NCBI RefSeq assembly: GCF_954871325.1
Contig: NC_088777.1
Span: 22,235,366 to 22,299,365, forward strand
Length of the DNA stretch: 64,000 bases
Source: Gordionus sp. m RMFG-2023
Taxonomy: Eukaryota > Nematomorpha > Gordioida > Chordodea > Parachordodidae
Direction: 5' to 3'
In this document: positions 35,652 to 46,923 of the stretch, piece after piece
Numbering within the stretch: position 1 is the first letter of the stretch
Layout of the letters: each line of letters opens with the position of its first letter
Notes under the pieces: model-generated
Databases searched by the model: none
What the model saw: the letters and a program-made list of their open reading frames with translations, nothing else
Told to the model about the DNA's origin: nothing
Program-made: the position numbers and the translations under genes

Positions 35652-37702
35652 TATGGACGAGGCAGATATGGAACAAGAGCAAGACAATTCTTTTACCTCT
35701 ATAAAAGATTACTTTATAGACAGTAATAATTCTAAGCGCAAATGTTTGTATTGTGATAAAATTTACAGTCTCCATACGGCTACAAGTATAATATATTTCT
35801 AAAATATATTTCTGATAAAATATGATAAATAATAAGAAAATAAGCAATAGGTGATGATATGTAGGTTCTATTTTCAATTTCATAAAACTTATAATAATAA
35901 ATTTGAAAATGTTTATATACATTGTTTAATAGGTTAATAAAAAATAAATTACCAAATATATAAATCCTATATTAAAAATTTTTAATATAGCCAACCTTAA
36001 AAATCATATAAAAATATCGCACCCTAAATTCATTATCCAAACTAAAGAAATAATGCCCAAGCATTTATCGGGCATAAGAAAACTTCAACCAGAAGAAAAC
36101 AAAAGATTAAATAAACTAATACTCAGATGTATTATTAAAAATAATTTAGCATTTAACATATTCGACTCAATTGAATTCAGGGATATATTTGCTTTTATAT
36201 TCAAAAATGAAAAAATTTGGACACAACAAACAGCGAAAGTATATTTACATTCGATGTATGAAACATCCAAATTAAAACTAATAGCTAAATTAAAAAATGT
36301 ACAAAGTAAAATTTCGCTTTCAACCGATATTTATACAGGAATCAATAGTATATCTTACTGTTCTATTACTGTACACTATATTACAAATAATTGGAAAATT
36401 AAAAACTATCTTTTAGATTTAATCCAACTTCCTCATCCGCATAGTGGGCAAGATATAACGAATTATTTATTAAAATCTCTCGAAACATTTGAAATTCAAA
36501 AAAATGTTATAGCATTAACTCACGACAATGCTAGGAATATTATTAATGCAGCTGCTATAATGAGTAATCATTATAAAGAAAAATATAATATGCCCTTCTA
36601 TAGTAATAGATGCCTGGCGCATGTTATAAATTTAATTGTTAAAGAAGGGCTTAGTATTTTTGATCCCAAATTAGAAAAAATACACAAATTGGTGAAATCA
36701 CTTCACCTTTCGCCCAAGCTAATGCAAAAATATCTTGAAATTTCTGGAGGCACAAGATTACCATTCGACGTGGTAACTAGGTGGAATTCTAAGTATCTCA
36801 TGATTTCTACAATAAATAGAGTAATTTAACCATAATCTTATATGTTATTTATATAATATATTTTATTTTAAAGAATTTAGAGGCTATTAAACGATTAGGG
36901 GAAGAATGTCTTCCCAAAGATGAATTTTATCTTAATATCAATGAGGAAAGATATTTAAAGGAAATTGAAACCTTCCTTAAACCATTTTTCGATATTACTT
37001 GTGAAGTTTCTTCGGAAAATACAACTATTGGGACGACGGCTTTATTCGTCGCTTCGATAGGGAATTTCTTAGATGAAACATTTAATTCACATGCTAATGA
37101 TGATATCAAAAAGGCAGCTAAATTAATGCTGACCAAATGTAAAGCCTACGAAGGCTTATTTGGTAGCCTTACAAATTACATATCTAGCTTCCTAGATCCC
37201 AAAACAAAAATCTATCTTAAATAATAAATATGACAAAGAATTTAAACAAATACACAATCCTTTGGCCAGCATATCAAACAACGGTATATGAATTTACAGA
37301 TCACATTGATTCACAACCCTACTCAGTTATTATGCATAATAAGCTGCGAAAGTAAATATAAATACTTAGAAATTTAATTAACCTTGTATTTTTATAATTA
37401 TTTTCAGAGATGCTATCGATAATCCAGACCCCATGAGAGATGAGATCGTGGAATATCTTAAGGAACCCGTTGCGCCAGCATCGACAAATATCTTGGATTG
37501 GTGGGCAAAGAACGCCACCATATATCCCACTTTGGCGTTAATGGCTAGGGACTATTTAGCTCAACAATCTACAAGTGTAGCAAGTGAGAGGACCTTCAGT
37601 AAAGCTGTTGATTGTATGACTAAAAAAAGGAATAGAATGGTTTCAGAAACCCTCAAAGAATGCCTGTGCCTGAGTTGTTGGGACGTAGATCTATTGGAAT
37701 AA
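35652..37702 (+). CDS. Near-complete hAT transposase with introns
   Basis: A BED-type hAT transposase in about four exons. Exon 1 (35652-35782): MDEADMEQEQDNSFTSIKDY with zinc cysteines in KCLYCDK. Exon 2 (35992-36827) completes the finger (NLKNHIKISHP) and carries the RNase H-like core: STDIYTG (first catalytic Asp), ALTHDNARNI (second Asp) and YSNRCLAHVINLIVKEGL. Exon 3 (36874 to about 37221): NLEAIKRLGEECLPKDEFYL, PFFDITCEVSSE. The last exon (37409-37702): MRDEIVEYLKEP, ILDWWAKNATIYPTLALMAR and SVASERTFSKAV, the dimerisation domain. Junctions TACAA|GTATAA to ATATAG|CC and AATAGA|GTAATT to TTAAAG|AAT keep the frame. A stop and a shift lie between exon 3 and the last exon (about 37222-37290). 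By eye this is the most complete transposase in the window. Confidence 0.82.
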
Positions 37703-37954
37703 TGTAAATATTATTACATACTTTGTTGTGATTGTGTTTAGACCATATTAACTTATATAATTAGTCCGAATAATGTTTTTGTAAATTTTAAACAAGACTT
37801 TTACTTGCCCTCTCTTAAAAAATTGGTAAAATTTAATGATTTTTTAATTCTTTCAATATATCTCTATATTTATTTTGAAGCTTTCCTGAAGAAAAAGATT
37901 TGGCAAATGAAGATTGAACTGACGATATTTTTTTATATTAAAATATTTTTTTAT

Positions 37955-38040
37955 ATTAAAATTTTATTTATTCGATTTTTTTATTGTAATTATAAAATTT
38001 AACTCATATGATTTATAAAGATTTAAATAAATAAAATAAA
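37955..38040 (+). repeat. Short repeat S beside hAT gene
   Basis: Contains CATATGATTTATAAAG and AAATAAATAAAATAAAAAT. Its inverse lies at 39480-39565, just beyond the inverse of repeat R, so the inverted copy has the order S-R5'-R3' while the forward copies are R5', S, R3'. Confidence 0.65.
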
Positions 38041-38339
38041 AATATTAGTTATAATTTATTTTAATAGACAGGCCCTAGTTCGAACTAGTTACTGTTTTGA
38101 AGAAATTAATAAATTACTAAAATTCTTAAAATGTATATAAATTTTAGTGAATAAGGCATACGCGATATACCGAAGGACAGGACACAATTTTTGAGAATAA
38201 AAATATATTGGGGTTCATAAATTCTTTATTTTTAAAAAAAATATATCAATTAAACATCTTAATACTCAGAATTTGTATCTTAATTACCTCAATTTAAATC
38301 AGGAAGAGCTTAGGCAAAATTATATGAGATAATTTCCAT

Positions 38340-38552
38340 ATATAACGTTTTTTTCAAACGGTTTTGGGAAATGTTACTAGAAACCTCTTTATTTCCAAAC
38401 AGGATTAATTTTAGGAATTGATTTTTTCCATTCATTATCAAAATTTCCGTTAAAAAGAATTTAAAAATCTTAAAACTTAATTTGGTAATCTAGCAGATAT
38501 TTTTCTCTTAATATTGTACAAAGTTAAAAATAAAATGTTAAGATCCAGACTA
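38340..38552 (+). repeat. Repeat R, 3' part
   Basis: From GGGAAATGTTACTAGAAACC to TGTTAAGATCCAGAC. The same sequence runs inverted at 39060-39245, where it is joined directly to the 5' part of R. Between 35460 and 38340 lies the hAT gene. Confidence 0.8.
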
Positions 38553-39059
38553 AACTTGAGTCGTGAACGAGTCATAAACTTGAGTCGTGAACTCGAGTTA
38601 TGAATTTCAATCGTGAACTCAACAGGTTATCTTAAATTTTATGAAACTTGATTACTTAGTGCTGTTAATTGGTTGGTTGGCTCTAAAAATCTGCTATGAG
38701 CACGAACCCCGATCACAGATCCGTGGTTCAGGCCCATATATTTTAATTTAAGTTATTTCTTATTGAACTTATTATAGTATATAAATATATGGTTATTAGA
38801 GATAAATCGATTGATAATTAAAATACCTATTGAATAGGCAAAAAGTCAAGCTCCACTTCTCGATGAATGAAGTTATTTCTACGTAGGTGATGAATAATTT
38901 TATCAAAATCAAATATTGATATGAAAATGGATGGGTATCAAATAAATATAGTTCTAACTACCTTTATATGGTGTATATTAATTTGACAGGGAATAAAAAT
39001 ATGGTTACTCATATTTGTTAGTGAAAATTTTTTTTTAGCATTGCAGTTAATGGGCATGT

Positions 39060-39565
39060 CTGGATCTTAAAATTTTATTTTTAACTTTGTACAATATTAA
39101 GAGAAAAATATCTGCTAGATTACCAAATTAAGTTTTAAGATTTTTAAATTCTTTTTAATGGAAATTTTGATAACATGAATGGAAAAAATCAATTCCTAAA
39201 ATTAATTCTATTTGGAAATAGAGAGGTTTCTAGTAACATTTCCCCTAAATATAACTTCCATTTCCATCTCCTTTAAAAATTTGTAGGCAATATTATACAT
39301 TTTTTAAAAATTATTTAATATTTCAAAAAATCTTAAATAAAAAAAAGAAATTAATTTTATAATAAAATAAAAAACCAAATCCTTATCTGGCACTTAATTA
39401 AGGAGTGGGGGATTTTTTAAATTTTTTTTGCATCTAATTCATTGTTTTATTTATTTTATTTTTTCAACTCCGCTTTGAAATTATTTTTATTTTATTTATT
39501 TAAATCTTTATAAATCATATGTATGGGTTATATTTTATAATTACAATGAAAAAATCGAATAAATA
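39060..39565 (-). repeat. Uninterrupted inverted copy of repeats S and R
   Basis: Read on the minus strand it gives S (39565-39480), R5' (39435-39255) and R3' (39245-39060) in a row. It sits inside the palindromic element 38553-40330. Confidence 0.7.
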
Positions 39566-40059
39566 AAAAAAAATTTGGATCAACAAATTCATTGTTTCAT
39601 TTATTTTATATTTAATATTTTTATAAAAATAAAAATATATTTTTTATGATTTTAAATATAATAAAATCAGGAAAATAATAGTTCATAAATATAGGAATAG
39701 GAAGGAGTTTATGCTACGAGCAACCTCTTTATTTCAAAATATAATTTTAGGAATTATTTTTTCTATTCATGTTATTAAAATTTCCGTTTACGTAGAAATA
39801 GCTTCACTCATATAAAAGTGGCGCTTGAATTGTTGCATATTCAATAGGTCTTTTAATTATCTATCGATTTATCTGTAATAACCATATATTTAACTAATAA
39901 GTTCAATAAGAAATAACTTAAGATACATGGGCCTCGTACTCATAGCAGATTTAGTCTAATTTTAGAGCCAAGCGCCAGGTCTGGGTATTACACAACCAAC
40001 CAATTAACAATACTAATATAAGTAATCGAGTTTCACAAAATTTAAGATAACCTGTTGAG

Positions 40060-40310
40060 TTTACGACTCAAGTTTATGACTAGTTCACGACTCAAGTTCA
40101 TAACTCAAGATCAAAACTCAAGATCAAAACTCAAGTTCATGACTCAAGATCAAAACTCAAGTTCATGACTCAAAATCAAAACTCAAGTTCATGACTCAAG
40201 TCGCGACTTGAGTTCACGACTCAAGTTCGGAACTCGAGTCGTAAAAATGAGTCGAGAGTTTTGAGTCTAGTTATTGCGACTTCGACTCAGAGTCGTAGTC
40301 GGGTGAACTC
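40060..40310. repeat. Array of GACTCAAGTTC / GATCAAAACTC units
   Basis: About 20 short words of 10-11 bp: ACTCAAGTTC, ACTCAAGATC, AAACTCAAGTTC. Close to perfect tandem repetition of about 21 bp between 40100 and 40200. It is the subterminal array of the palindromic element; weaker GAGTCGTGAAC words mirror it at 38560-38610. Confidence 0.85.
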
Positions 40311-40543
40311 GACTTTTTAACAACACTATTTAAAAAACAGTTTATTAAAAATTTTATGAACTAAAATATTAAATAACTAAATATATATTGTTATTTTCTG
40401 GCATGATTAAATTAGATATTTATAAATTTGATAATAAAATTTATATTGTTAAACTAATTAAATAGTTTAATTTTTTATAATTTTTAAATAAAAGAAAAAT
40501 CGTTCAATTTGGTAAATAATTTATTTTCACATCGCAATCAGGT

Positions 40544-40755
40544 AGTGTTGTTAAACGGCTCGTTTTGAGCCGAGTTTTGATAACGGCTAACTCAATATTT
40601 TATCCAGAAAAATATTACGTAAGCCTAAAGATTTTGCTCAAAGAAGGAACAGAAGTCTAGCGATATATTATCGAAATCTCGAGACTTAGACAATATTTTT
40701 CTGGCTAAAATATTGAGTTAGGCCGTTTATAAAAATCGGTTCAAAATGAGCCGTC
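40544..40755. mobile_element. MITE of the AACAACACTA family, right tip lost
   Basis: Begins TAGTGTTGTTAAACGGCTCG like the 17517 copy and follows it through CTCAATATTTTATCCAG, AATATTACGTAAGCC and AAAATATTGAGTTAG to GAGCCGT. The last dozen bases (TTAACAACACTA) are missing. About 212 bp. Confidence 0.85.
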
Positions 40756-41235
40756 AGGTATATATTTTAATTTATTTATAAAATTTATGTAATTTGAAAT
40801 AGAAATATATATGAATGTTGCTCATGAAAATCAGCCATCGCTACAAAATCCTCAAATGACGATGGTAATGGGTTTCAATTATAATATCTTTTATTTTAAT
40901 CTTGCAATTAAAAATACAAGTAATACTTATACCCTGGGAAAACAAGTGAGTTAGATATAAAATCATCAAATGATTATGGTATATTCTAAATTATTTATAA
41001 TTTCTCTAAATATTTTATAATTGGAAACATTATGTGTTATAAAAGCATGTGAGCTATCAGTTGATTTAGCTGGAAAATCATCAAATAATATGGTATTTTA
41101 TAATATAATTGAGTTACATTGTTATTAAAATTTTGCAATGTGCTTTATTTAGTTATAACCCTTTATTATATGATAAAGCCCATCATTTTGATCAGTGTTA
41201 TTTCCCAAATTTTTAGATAGCACAACATTATAAGC
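40756..41235. other. AT-rich gap
   Basis: Three loose repeats of a unit with CATCAAATGA(C/T)..ATGGTA are seen near 40850, 40967 and 41080, spacing about 115 bp. No coding potential recognised. Confidence 0.45.
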
Positions 41236-42470
41236 ACAAGCAGAGTTGGGCAGTATTATGAAAACTTGTATCTTAGATACAAATAAGTAATTTCCTTAGA
41301 TACAAATAAGTAATTTCCTTCTATGCTTGTACCCTGTTTTTTAAATTTTTAATAATAAACTTGAATCTTTATGACTTGCTTCCTTTATTATCTCGATGAT
41401 CAGGCAATTCTTTAATAAAGTTTGCATCCGACATTAAATTGGCCTCTCAAAATGTTTAATAATAATGTGGGTAATCAATCTATATGTTCACTATGGTTCA
41501 CATTGCCTAAATTTGATGATATCTGAGGCATGCGAAATTCAAGACCTACGGAACAGTTTACGTATAAATATTTTAATTTAATTGGAGTTATTATGTATTA
41601 TAGATGTCTTTTTATAATTCTAATATATTTTCAAAATTTAGAAACAGTATCGTCGGTTTGTGACTTTTTCACACCACCCAAGAGAGCCAGCTTTTTATCC
41701 GATGATATTGATTCAAATAATCAAAAAAAACTAAAAAGATTTTGTCCAACATTTATTGAAAAACAACAATCAGTGAGACTTTTCATTAAATTATATGAAG
41801 TAAAAAATTGATTTGGATTTAAGGGAGGTTATGAATAGGGCAAAGGATATTGTTGAAATATTAACAAATATCAAAGAAAATGAAAAATTTCATGAAATAT
41901 ACGAGAAAGTAAAGGAGATCACTAATATGTTTGGGATCGAAATTTTTAAACCTAAAGTAGTTTCTAGACAGTCCAATCGCTTAAATATTGATGTATATAC
42001 GATTGAGGATTTTTATAAAATAAATATTTTTATTCCCCTTATTGATACATTTTTATTTCAATTAAAGGAAAGATTTATTAGTCACAATTTTATTTTGCTT
42101 TTATTTTCTTCCGCCGGTGGAGTCTAAACTGTTACACTTGAAACAGGTGAGGATATTAAGAAAATCTCAGAGTTTTACGCTGATGATTTATTAGGCTCAT
42201 ATGATATAAAAATCATGGCAAGAGTTTTCTTTGAGATCAAAAATTTCTCTGCATGCCCTTTCCATGTGTATTTGCACTTTAGATTCCCTGCCTAATATCA
42301 AAACATTGCTTTTTATTTTAGCTACTTTACCGATTAGTACCTGCACTAATGAAAAGTCTTTTTCAACTTTGAAAAGGTTAAAACTCTATTTAAGAAATAG
42401 CACTGGTGAGAACCGTTTAAATGGATTACCTTATTAAATATTTATAAGGTGATTATTCTGGATAAATTGA
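41236..42470 (+). mobile_element. hAT element remnant with transposase middle and C-terminus
   Basis: A hAT-like left end (CAGAGTTGGGCAGTA) with a doubled AGATACAAATAAGTAATTTCC stretch at 41246-41320 may be its border. Coding pieces follow in order: 41640-41800 (SVCDFFTPPKRASFLSDDID, KKLKRFCPT..IEKQQSVR), 41813-42110 (NRAKDIVEILTNIKENEKFH, IEDFYKINIFIPLIDTFL), 42231-42437 (STCTNEKSFSTLKRLKLYLR). Stops and shifts break it. Same transposase group as at 1-780, 9.1 kb and 58 kb. Confidence 0.8.
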
Positions 42471-43024
42471 TTTTAGATGAATTAGCCAAATCTCAGAGAA
42501 AAGCTCTCTTTATAAATTCAAATCATAAAATTGCTATATGATTATATGCCCTTAGTGTCATAAAATTTTTATATGCAAAACTTAATTAATGAATTGTTAG
42601 TTATAATATTTATATTTTGATTCATTTGTATTAATTATAATTGTTAAATTATATTTTTTAAATACCGTACAAGAATTACTTATATTTTATATTATATTTT
42701 TTTAAATATAGTAATTTAAAATAAATTTTTAATATAATAATCAGTATAAAATTTCTACATTTTGAAAAATAATAAATAAAATCTATAAAAATTCTCTAAT
42801 ATTTAATTAAAGTAATTTTTGGTTACTGCCACTCTCGGGGGGTATATTATTTTTTTTTTATTTTATTTTTTTTTTGTTATTTTTTTATGTTATTATTTTT
42901 TTATTTTTTTATCTTATTATTTTATCATATATTTTTATGATATTTTTTTATCAATTTTTTATTTTTGCCTCCAAATTTAATTTTTTTTGTGAAGAAATTT
43001 TTAGGAGAATTTTGCCTACAAATC

Positions 43025-44866
43025 ATTGGCGGCAGCGGGGGGAGGGGCAGGGGGACAAATCCCCCCCCCCCCCCCCCAAAGCCAAAAAATGCAAATGCCG
43101 GATATATTTTTCAAAAATAATATTGTTTATATTAATTTATATTTGTTAATATTTATTCGTATCTCATATTAAATATATATTTTATTACATTTATTATCAC
43201 ATTCATAAGTTATTTTATCAATTAATTTCGATTTCAAGTTTTCCGGCGTAATATTTACTTATTATTTTCAAATTTTTAGTGGCGTAATATTTATCTACCA
43301 TTTTCAAATTTCTAGTCAGATAATAATTATTTCTGAAACTTCTGGTCCAAAAGGGAAAAAGAAATTGCAACTTTGTCCAACGAGATAGAGCCTCTTCCAT
43401 CAAGCACTAACAGCTATTAAGGAGTCAAAAGAGCCAATTATTTGCTATTACTAAAATATCACAATGGCCTGAAAGAAATATTTCCTCAGAAGCAAGAAAA
43501 TTATTGGATTCAATGCTTATTCCAAATTTTATTTCTCATTAGAATATATTATTTAATTATACAACTATTTTAAGTATTACTTTTCAAAAACATGACATTG
43601 ATTTGATTAAGAAGATGAGAATAGCGGAGAGCATTTTATCAGAACTCAAGGAAATTAGGGCTAATGTTGATGAAGAATTTCATATTTTATATTTTATTAT
43701 TGAGTAAGCAGAGCTATACGTGTTTAATATTTGTCTCCCTCGACTTGTAGCAAGGCAAGCTCATCGTTAAAACATTAATATAGGATCAGTAGAAGAGTAT
43801 ATCTTAGATGCAGATACATTTATAACCCAAATAAATGAATTTTTAATTCATCATGCAGCACTTTCATCTGCAAATATTACTTCCACAAAAGCCTTCCCAA
43901 CCTTTTTCAGATCGTGATAGAAAAAAAAATATTTGTTAGATTTTTATTATGAAGATGTTAAAGTATCTTATGATGCCTTACTAACTGAATAACTATGTTT
44001 ATAATATTAACTATAGTTGATATAGTCCCAAAAAATTCTATGGATGCTCTGCATTATTTCAAACACATTTTAGATTAAATTCCCAATGTATTAAAAGGGT
44101 TTATAACTTCCCATTAGTAAACTAATGAGAGAACACTCTCTTTTTTAAGAAGAATAACAGAGGCTTGCAGAAGTACCATTTGCAGGGCACGGCCCGGATT
44201 TTTTTTAAAGATTTTTTACGGCCCGGCCTGGGTTTTTTTTTAAAATTTTCAGCCCCGGCCCGGCTTTTTTTTAAATAAAATTTTCAGGCCTGGCCCGGTT
44301 TTTAAAATAAATTATATTTCTTTTTGATTTTTATAGCTAATAATAACGATTTCAAATATAGGCTGTTTTAAAAAATACATCCCGGCCTGGGTATTTTTTT
44401 TAAAATAATTCAGGCCCGGCTTGGGTGTTTTTTAAAAAAAATTCAGGTCCGGCCCGGGTATATTGGCCTGCAGGTCTCTGAAAAACATACCAAGAAGTAC
44501 AACATGTGAAAGTAGATTGAAAGGTTTGGATCTTTTGAATATTCATAGGCATTTGACGACAAGCAAGGATGAGATAATTGAAAAATTAGCTCAATCCCAA
44601 CGAAGATTGGATTTTACATTGTAAATATGTAACATACAAAATACAATTATTCCTAAGAAACTTTTTGTGTAAAGGCTCAAAAAATTCAAATTTCTATTTT
44701 GGGTCATTTAAGTGATTCTTTACATATAATTTTTTTATAATTCACATTAATTTAAAATTGTGTATTAGGAATAGTTATTAGTCCTAATAAATTTATGCTT
44801 GATATTTTTAAAAAACAATAATATTTCTTAAAAAAATTTATTATCCCCCCCCCCCAGACAAAATTC
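43025..44866 (+). mobile_element. hAT copy nested in Merlin-like element
   Basis: Left end CATTGGCGGCAGCGGGGGG then a 17-C run; right end at a C run near 44846-44855, its tip worn. It aligns along its length with 50286-53213 (for example AGCCAAAAAATGCA, GTCCAACGAGAT, GGACTTGATT-type coding words). Coding traces: KKIIGF, IRTQGN.ANVDEEF, and a clean C-terminus STTCESRLKGLDLLNIHRHL then DEIIEKLAQSQRRLDF at 44490-44625. A GC-block MITE (44158-44480) interrupts the coding part just after SFLRRI, as in the other copy. Confidence 0.85.
44158..44480. mobile_element. GC-block MITE nested in hAT copy 1
   Basis: Begins CAGAGGCTTGCAG and ends CTGCAGGTCTCTG (inverted pair). 323 bp of repeated GGCCCGG and CCCGGCC blocks separated by T/A tracts. 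An equivalent insertion occupies the same codon position in the hAT copy at 50286-53213. Confidence 0.85.
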
Positions 44867-44879
44867 AAATTTAATTTTT

Positions 44880-45260
44880 TTTGTGGTAAAATATAGGAAT
44901 TATTAATTCCGCATATTTAAGTTATATTTAGGAGAATTTTGCCTATAAATTTAATTTTTTTTGTGGTAAAATATTTAAGTTATTTTTAGGATAATTTTGC
45001 CTACAAATTTAATTTTTTTATGATAAAATATTTAAGTTATTTTTAGGAGAATTTTGCCTACAAATTTAATTTTTTTTGTGGTAAAATATAGGAATTATTA
45101 ATTCCGCATATTTAAGTTATTTTTAGTTTTTGCCTACAAATTTAATTTTTTTTGTGGTAAAATATAGAAATAATTAATTCCGCATATTTAAGTTATTTTT
45201 AGTAGAATTTTGCCTACAAATTTAATTTTTTATTTAAGATATTTAAAAAAGTTTTTTCTA
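44880..45260 (+). repeat. Direct subrepeats, left arm of Merlin-like element
   Basis: About six units of roughly 60-90 bp with TTTTGCCTACAAATTTAATT, TTTGTGGTAAAATAT and TTTAAGTTATTTTTAGGAG. Inverse copies lie at 45840-46010 (ATTTGTAGGCAAAA, CTCCTAAAAATATC). One further unit stands before the nested hAT at 42960-43024. Confidence 0.85.
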
Positions 45261-45475
45261 CAAATTTTTATTTAAGATATTTGATACCACACTGCGTGTG
45301 GTTAAAGCTAATGTAATGCAAGATTCGACGATACCGACTCACTCGTGGTTAGGGTATGCAAATATATTTTTCCTGTAAATCAAAAGTGGTAATAAATTTA
45401 AATCTATTTATCTTAGATATAATAGGCTAGAACAAGCCAATTATTTCCATTATCGGGTCAATCATTCGTGAAATT

Positions 45476-45688
45476 TTGTTGATCCTAGACAGATCCATCC
45501 ATACCCAAAAAGTCGAAAGGCTGTGGCGGGATCTAAAAACCAACTATAAAAGACATGGGGATAAGGATAATATTCATGAATATCTTCTTGAATATAGATA
45601 TTTTAGATTGTTAAATCGTTTTGACATTTTTATTCATTTTATAAATCACTGTATTAATTTCAATAATATATTTCAATTTAATGAATAA
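45476..45688 (+). pseudogene. Merlin/ISXO2-like transposase C-terminal fragment
   Basis: Reads HTQKVERLWRDLKTNYKRHG, then EYLLEYRYFR. The string HTQxVExLWRxxKxxxKRHG is the signature of DDE transposases of the ISXO2/IS1595 and eukaryotic Merlin type; the Glu in KVERLW is the usual third catalytic residue. Only about 70 codons survive, from a family of about 250-300, so it is non-functional by itself. Its position between inverted subrepeat arms suggests this is the parent gene of the 42823-46583 element. Confidence 0.78.
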
Positions 45689-46020
45689 AATTGGGTATTT
45701 AATACTAAATTTCGTGTATAAATTTTAATACTATATTTAATTGCGTACTATATTCTGATTTAACCCTTCACTAGAAAGGTTAAAAATCACTAAAATTTCA
45801 AAGGTGGGGTCTATTTTATCCCTAATACAAAATTAATAAAAATTTGTAGACTTAAATAAAAAATAATTTGTAGACAAAATTCTCCTAAAAATATCTTAAA
45901 TTTGAGGAATTAATAATTCCTATATTTCACAAAAAAAAATTAAATTTGTAAGCAAAATTTTCCTAAAAATATCTTACAAAAAAAATTAAATTTGTAGGCA
46001 AAAATAAAAAATTGATAAAA

Positions 46021-46331
46021 AAATATCGGTTTGGGACTTCACCTGCATTGACCCAAATGCACCTTCTAACCATAACGTCGATGCCCTCGCCCTCGCTGAA
46101 TCCCGCAAAACCATAAAGTACAGTTCTTTAGACCCTTCTTTCTTATTCATACCCATCGCCTGCACCATTCTCACCACCTTCGGTAGCAAAGTTCAACGTT
46201 TTTTCAAAGATTTAGGCAAACGGATCCGCGAAAAAACCGACCAGCCTAAGGAATCCCTCTTCTTACGCCAAAGACTTACTACCGCCATCATTCGTTCTAA
46301 CTATCTAAGCTTCATCTCTTCCATTGAATAA
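46021..46331 (+). pseudogene. LINE C-terminal region, well preserved
   Basis: Open frame of about 100 codons: VWDFTCIDPNAPSNHNVDAL, ESRKTIKYSSL, FLFIPIACTILTTFGSKVQR, LFLRQRLTTAIIRSNYLSF, stop. This is the extreme C-terminus of a family of non-LTR reverse transcriptase proteins; WDFT preceded in the family by a PD motif resembles a restriction-endonuclease-like pattern (inference). It is a 5'-truncated insertion in the right arm of the Merlin-like element, followed by a 3' tail to about 46480. GC content is visibly higher than its surroundings. Confidence 0.75.
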
Positions 46332-46583
46332 CCTTTCATTTTCCAAGCTTCCTTTTTTTTTATCCCCTATCCTTTCCAGTAAATTCTATTTCTACAATTT
46401 TTCATCTTTATTTATTTTACCTTTTAAAAAATTAATTATTTGCTAATACATTTTGACATCATATCATATTAGTAAATATTCAAATAAAGTAACCCATGAC
46501 CGGAAAAAAAAAATATCATAAAAAAATAACATAAAAAAAAATAATAATATACCCCCCCCCCCGAGAGTGGCAGCAATAACCAT

Positions 46584-46923
46584 ATTAACATACATTAAGA
46601 TATATTGAGTGATCATAAAAAATGGAAGGTTTGGGGGGGGGGGCAAATTTGTTTTTCTTTCTACACTATATGGATTAATTTTCAATTGACTAAGCATTGA
46701 TAAAAATTTTAGAATAATGCTTTCAGCCGCTTATTAATCATAAATTTGGACAAAGTTCTGTTACTAATATTTTTTCATTTATGCTGCCAATAGTGGTTAG
46801 ACACTAATAAAGCACATAATATTGCCAAAATTTAAAAATAGAGGGTTTGGGGGCGAAGCCCCAGGAAATTTTTTAACCCTCCCCTCCTCCCCCACACACA
46901 GATAAATCCTGGCTACGCCACTG
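46584..46923. mobile_element. Solo right end of a hAT element
   Basis: GTTTGGGGGCGAAGCCCCAG, then a C-rich stretch, closing in ATCCTGGCTACGCCACTG at 46923. It matches the right ends at 680-780 and 58900-58985. No coding part upstream was recognised; the left limit is arbitrary. Confidence 0.6.

Larger units (their letters stand above)
38553..40330. mobile_element. Palindromic TIR element with GACTCAAG arrays
   Basis: The flanks are inverted copies: ACTCAACAGGTTATCTTAAA near 38620 pairs with its inverse near 40040. Inside them an inner element runs from TAGTGCTGTTAATTGGTTGG (38658) to CCAACCAATTAACAATACTA (near 40015), with long further pairing (CTATTGAATAGG with CATATTCAATAGG). At the right, 40060-40300 is an array of CAAGTTCATGACTCAAGATC-like units. 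It ends CGACTTTTTAACAACACTA at about 40330, again a hAT-like end. No coding capacity seen. Confidence 0.65.
42823..46583. mobile_element. Merlin-like element with subrepeat arms, nested insertions
   Basis: Left end GGTTACTGCCACTCTCGGGG, right end CCCCCGAGAGTGGCAGCAATAACC, an inverted pair followed by long T- and A-rich tracts. Inside lie direct subrepeats (TGCCTACAAATTTAATTTTT) on the left and their inverse on the right, flanking a Merlin/ISXO2-like transposase fragment (45476-45688). A hAT copy (43025-44866) has split the left arm: the subrepeat just before 43025 resumes after 44866. A LINE tail (46021-46331 plus 3' tail) has entered the right arm. Without them the element would be about 1.5 kb. 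Confidence 0.7.

Noticed and set aside
35614-35922. 102-codon minus-strand frame with hydrophobic start
   Set aside because: Lies opposite exon 1 and intron 1 of the hAT transposase and is an AT-rich chance frame.
40060-40310. CRISPR-like regular repeat array
   Set aside because: Units are 10-21 bp, contiguous and without unique spacers, inside a eukaryotic palindromic element.
42874-43149. 91-codon frame rich in Phe and Ile
   Set aside because: Made of the T-rich inner end of the Merlin-like element and the G/C runs of the nested hAT end.
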